64,000 bases of DNA from Candidatus Phocaeicola excrementigallinarum (lineage in GTDB: Bacteria > Bacteroidota > Bacteroidia > Bacteroidales > Bacteroidaceae), in assembly GCA_019120125.1 (NCBI GenBank), contig DWVR01000043.1, forward strand, positions 1 to 64,000, in the 5' to 3' direction. The translations under genes were made by a program, and so were the position numbers. Within the stretch, counting starts at the first letter, position 1. The number at the start of each line of letters is the position of its first letter. Shown here piece after piece: positions 63,359 to 64,000 of the stretch. The notes beneath the pieces were generated by a model. It saw nothing but the letters and a program-made list of their open reading frames with translations, ran no database searches and was not told the DNA's origin.

Positions 63359-64000
63359 AGGAACGCATACTGACATCTTTATTGACGGTTTTCGCCATCA
63401 CCGGACTGCAGGCACAGACGATGCCTCCGGCGCCGCGGCTGGTGGTGGGACTGACCATCGACCAGCTTCGTGCGGATTACATTGAGGCATTTTCCGCACT
63501 TTATGGGGAGCGCGGCTTCAAGCGCCTGTTGAGAGAAGGACGGGTGTACGCCAATGCCGAGTTTGATTTCATCAATATGGACCGTTCGTCGGCGACGGCC
63601 GCCATCTATACCGGCACCTCACCTTATTATAACGGCATTCCCGGAAACCGGTGGATGGACCGTACCACGTTGCGGATGGTGAACTCTGTCGACGACCCCG
63701 CCTACATGGGGGTCTATACATCCGAGAGCACTTCCCCGAAATATCTGCAGGTCTCCACACTGTCTGACGAGCTTATGGTGGCCACGCAGGGAGCCGCGGA
63801 GGTCTATTCCATCGCTCCCACGCGCGAGATGGCCGTTCTCTCCGCAGGCCATGCGGCCAAGGGTGCCTTCTGGCTGAACGACACTAACGGAAAGTGGGGA
63901 GGAACCACTTATTACGGCACATTTCCGGAGTGGGTGAGCAACTACAACGACCGCGAGGGACTGGATTTCCGCATCAACAGCATGGTGTGGCGGCCCTATC
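63355..64000 (+). CDS. Alkaline-phosphatase-superfamily protein (truncated by window edge)
   Basis: The first 215 codons of an exported protein that continues past the window. MKERILTSLLTVFAITGLQA is a signal peptide. RLVVGLTIDQLRADYIEAF has the first metal-binding Asp of type I phosphodiesterase/PafA-like alkaline phosphatases, and TGTSPYYNGIPGNRW matches the region after the nucleophile. In place of the common T-x-x-GHA(T/S)-IYTG pattern this protein has MDRSSATAAIYTG, so the nucleophile is not obvious. The start overlaps the DUF4105 stop by 4 bp. Function is uncertain. Confidence 0.8.
   Translation, partial: MKERILTSLLTVFAITGLQAQTMPPAPRLVVGLTIDQLRADYIEAFSALYGERGFKRLLREGRVYANAEFDFINMDRSSATAAIYTGTSPYYNGIPGNRWMDRTTLRMVNSVDDPAYMGVYTSESTSPKYLQVSTLSDELMVATQGAAEVYSIAPTREMAVLSAGHAAKGAFWLNDTNGKWGGTTYYGTFPEWVSNYNDREGLDFRINSMVWRPY

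Overview
The window looks like a chromosomal segment of a member of the order Bacteroidales, probably Bacteroides or Phocaeicola. Evidence includes promoters of the Bacteroidota type (TTTG, about 19 bp, TANNTTTG) in front of many genes, weak Shine-Dalgarno sequences, and typical gene families: type III glutamine synthetase, DapL, DUF4492-CydAB, a very large pyruvate:ferredoxin oxidoreductase, LytTR two-component systems, DUF5723 and DUF4105 proteins, and exported glycosidases. G+C is near 50% by eye. I see no tRNA, rRNA, phage, IS element or CRISPR array.

Layout. 1-2819: end of a C69 dipeptidase and a phosphohexomutase. 2992-9179: branched-chain amino acid operon ilvD-ilvB-ilvN-acyl-ACP thioesterase-ilvC, preceded by a leader peptide and a complete attenuator. 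9369-15047: secreted amidase-like protein, nitroreductase, GH20 hexosaminidase lipoprotein. 15208-15317 (minus): candidate small RNA with its own promoter and terminator. 15414-21974 (minus): LytTR regulator, sensor kinase, and a MacAB-TolC type tripartite export system. 22127-25074: DUF4492-cydAB. 25445-27946: GH2 beta-galactosidase. 28262-32596: TPR histidine kinase, LytTR regulator, DUF5723 outer membrane protein. 32742-38131 (minus): YfcE-like phosphodiesterase, PFOR and an AAA_14 ATPase. 38383-52751: nitrogen block with a long PurF-like amidotransferase, gltB-gltD-asnB-dapF, dapL and glnN. 53135-54316: an unassigned ATP-grasp-like protein. 54394-61824 (minus): coaX-OMP-TPR-lptC-corC-ppiD envelope operon. 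62180-64000: DUF4105 protein and the start of an alkaline-phosphatase-superfamily protein.

How the genes work together. The ilv operon covers all steps from pyruvate/2-oxobutyrate to the branched-chain 2-oxo acids except the transaminase and threonine deaminase. The gltBD-asnB-glnN block assimilates ammonium into glutamate, glutamine and asparagine, and dapF/dapL make meso-diaminopimelate for peptidoglycan and lysine. CydAB (oxygen scavenging) and PFOR (oxygen-sensitive) fit a nanaerobic lifestyle.

The strongest non-coding signals are: (1) the ilv attenuator at 3044-3197, whose leader peptide has 11 Leu/Val/Ile codons in 15 and whose 1:2, 2:3 and 3:4 pairings can all be read from the sequence; (2) three copies of a dispersed 90-bp array made of four 18-bp AAAACGYCNNGRCGTTTT palindromes; (3) the stand-alone small RNA; (4) long composite palindromes at 9231, 32659 and 49058; and (5) a heptamer tandem repeat in front of asnB. 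All functional calls come from reading the sequence; no search was run.
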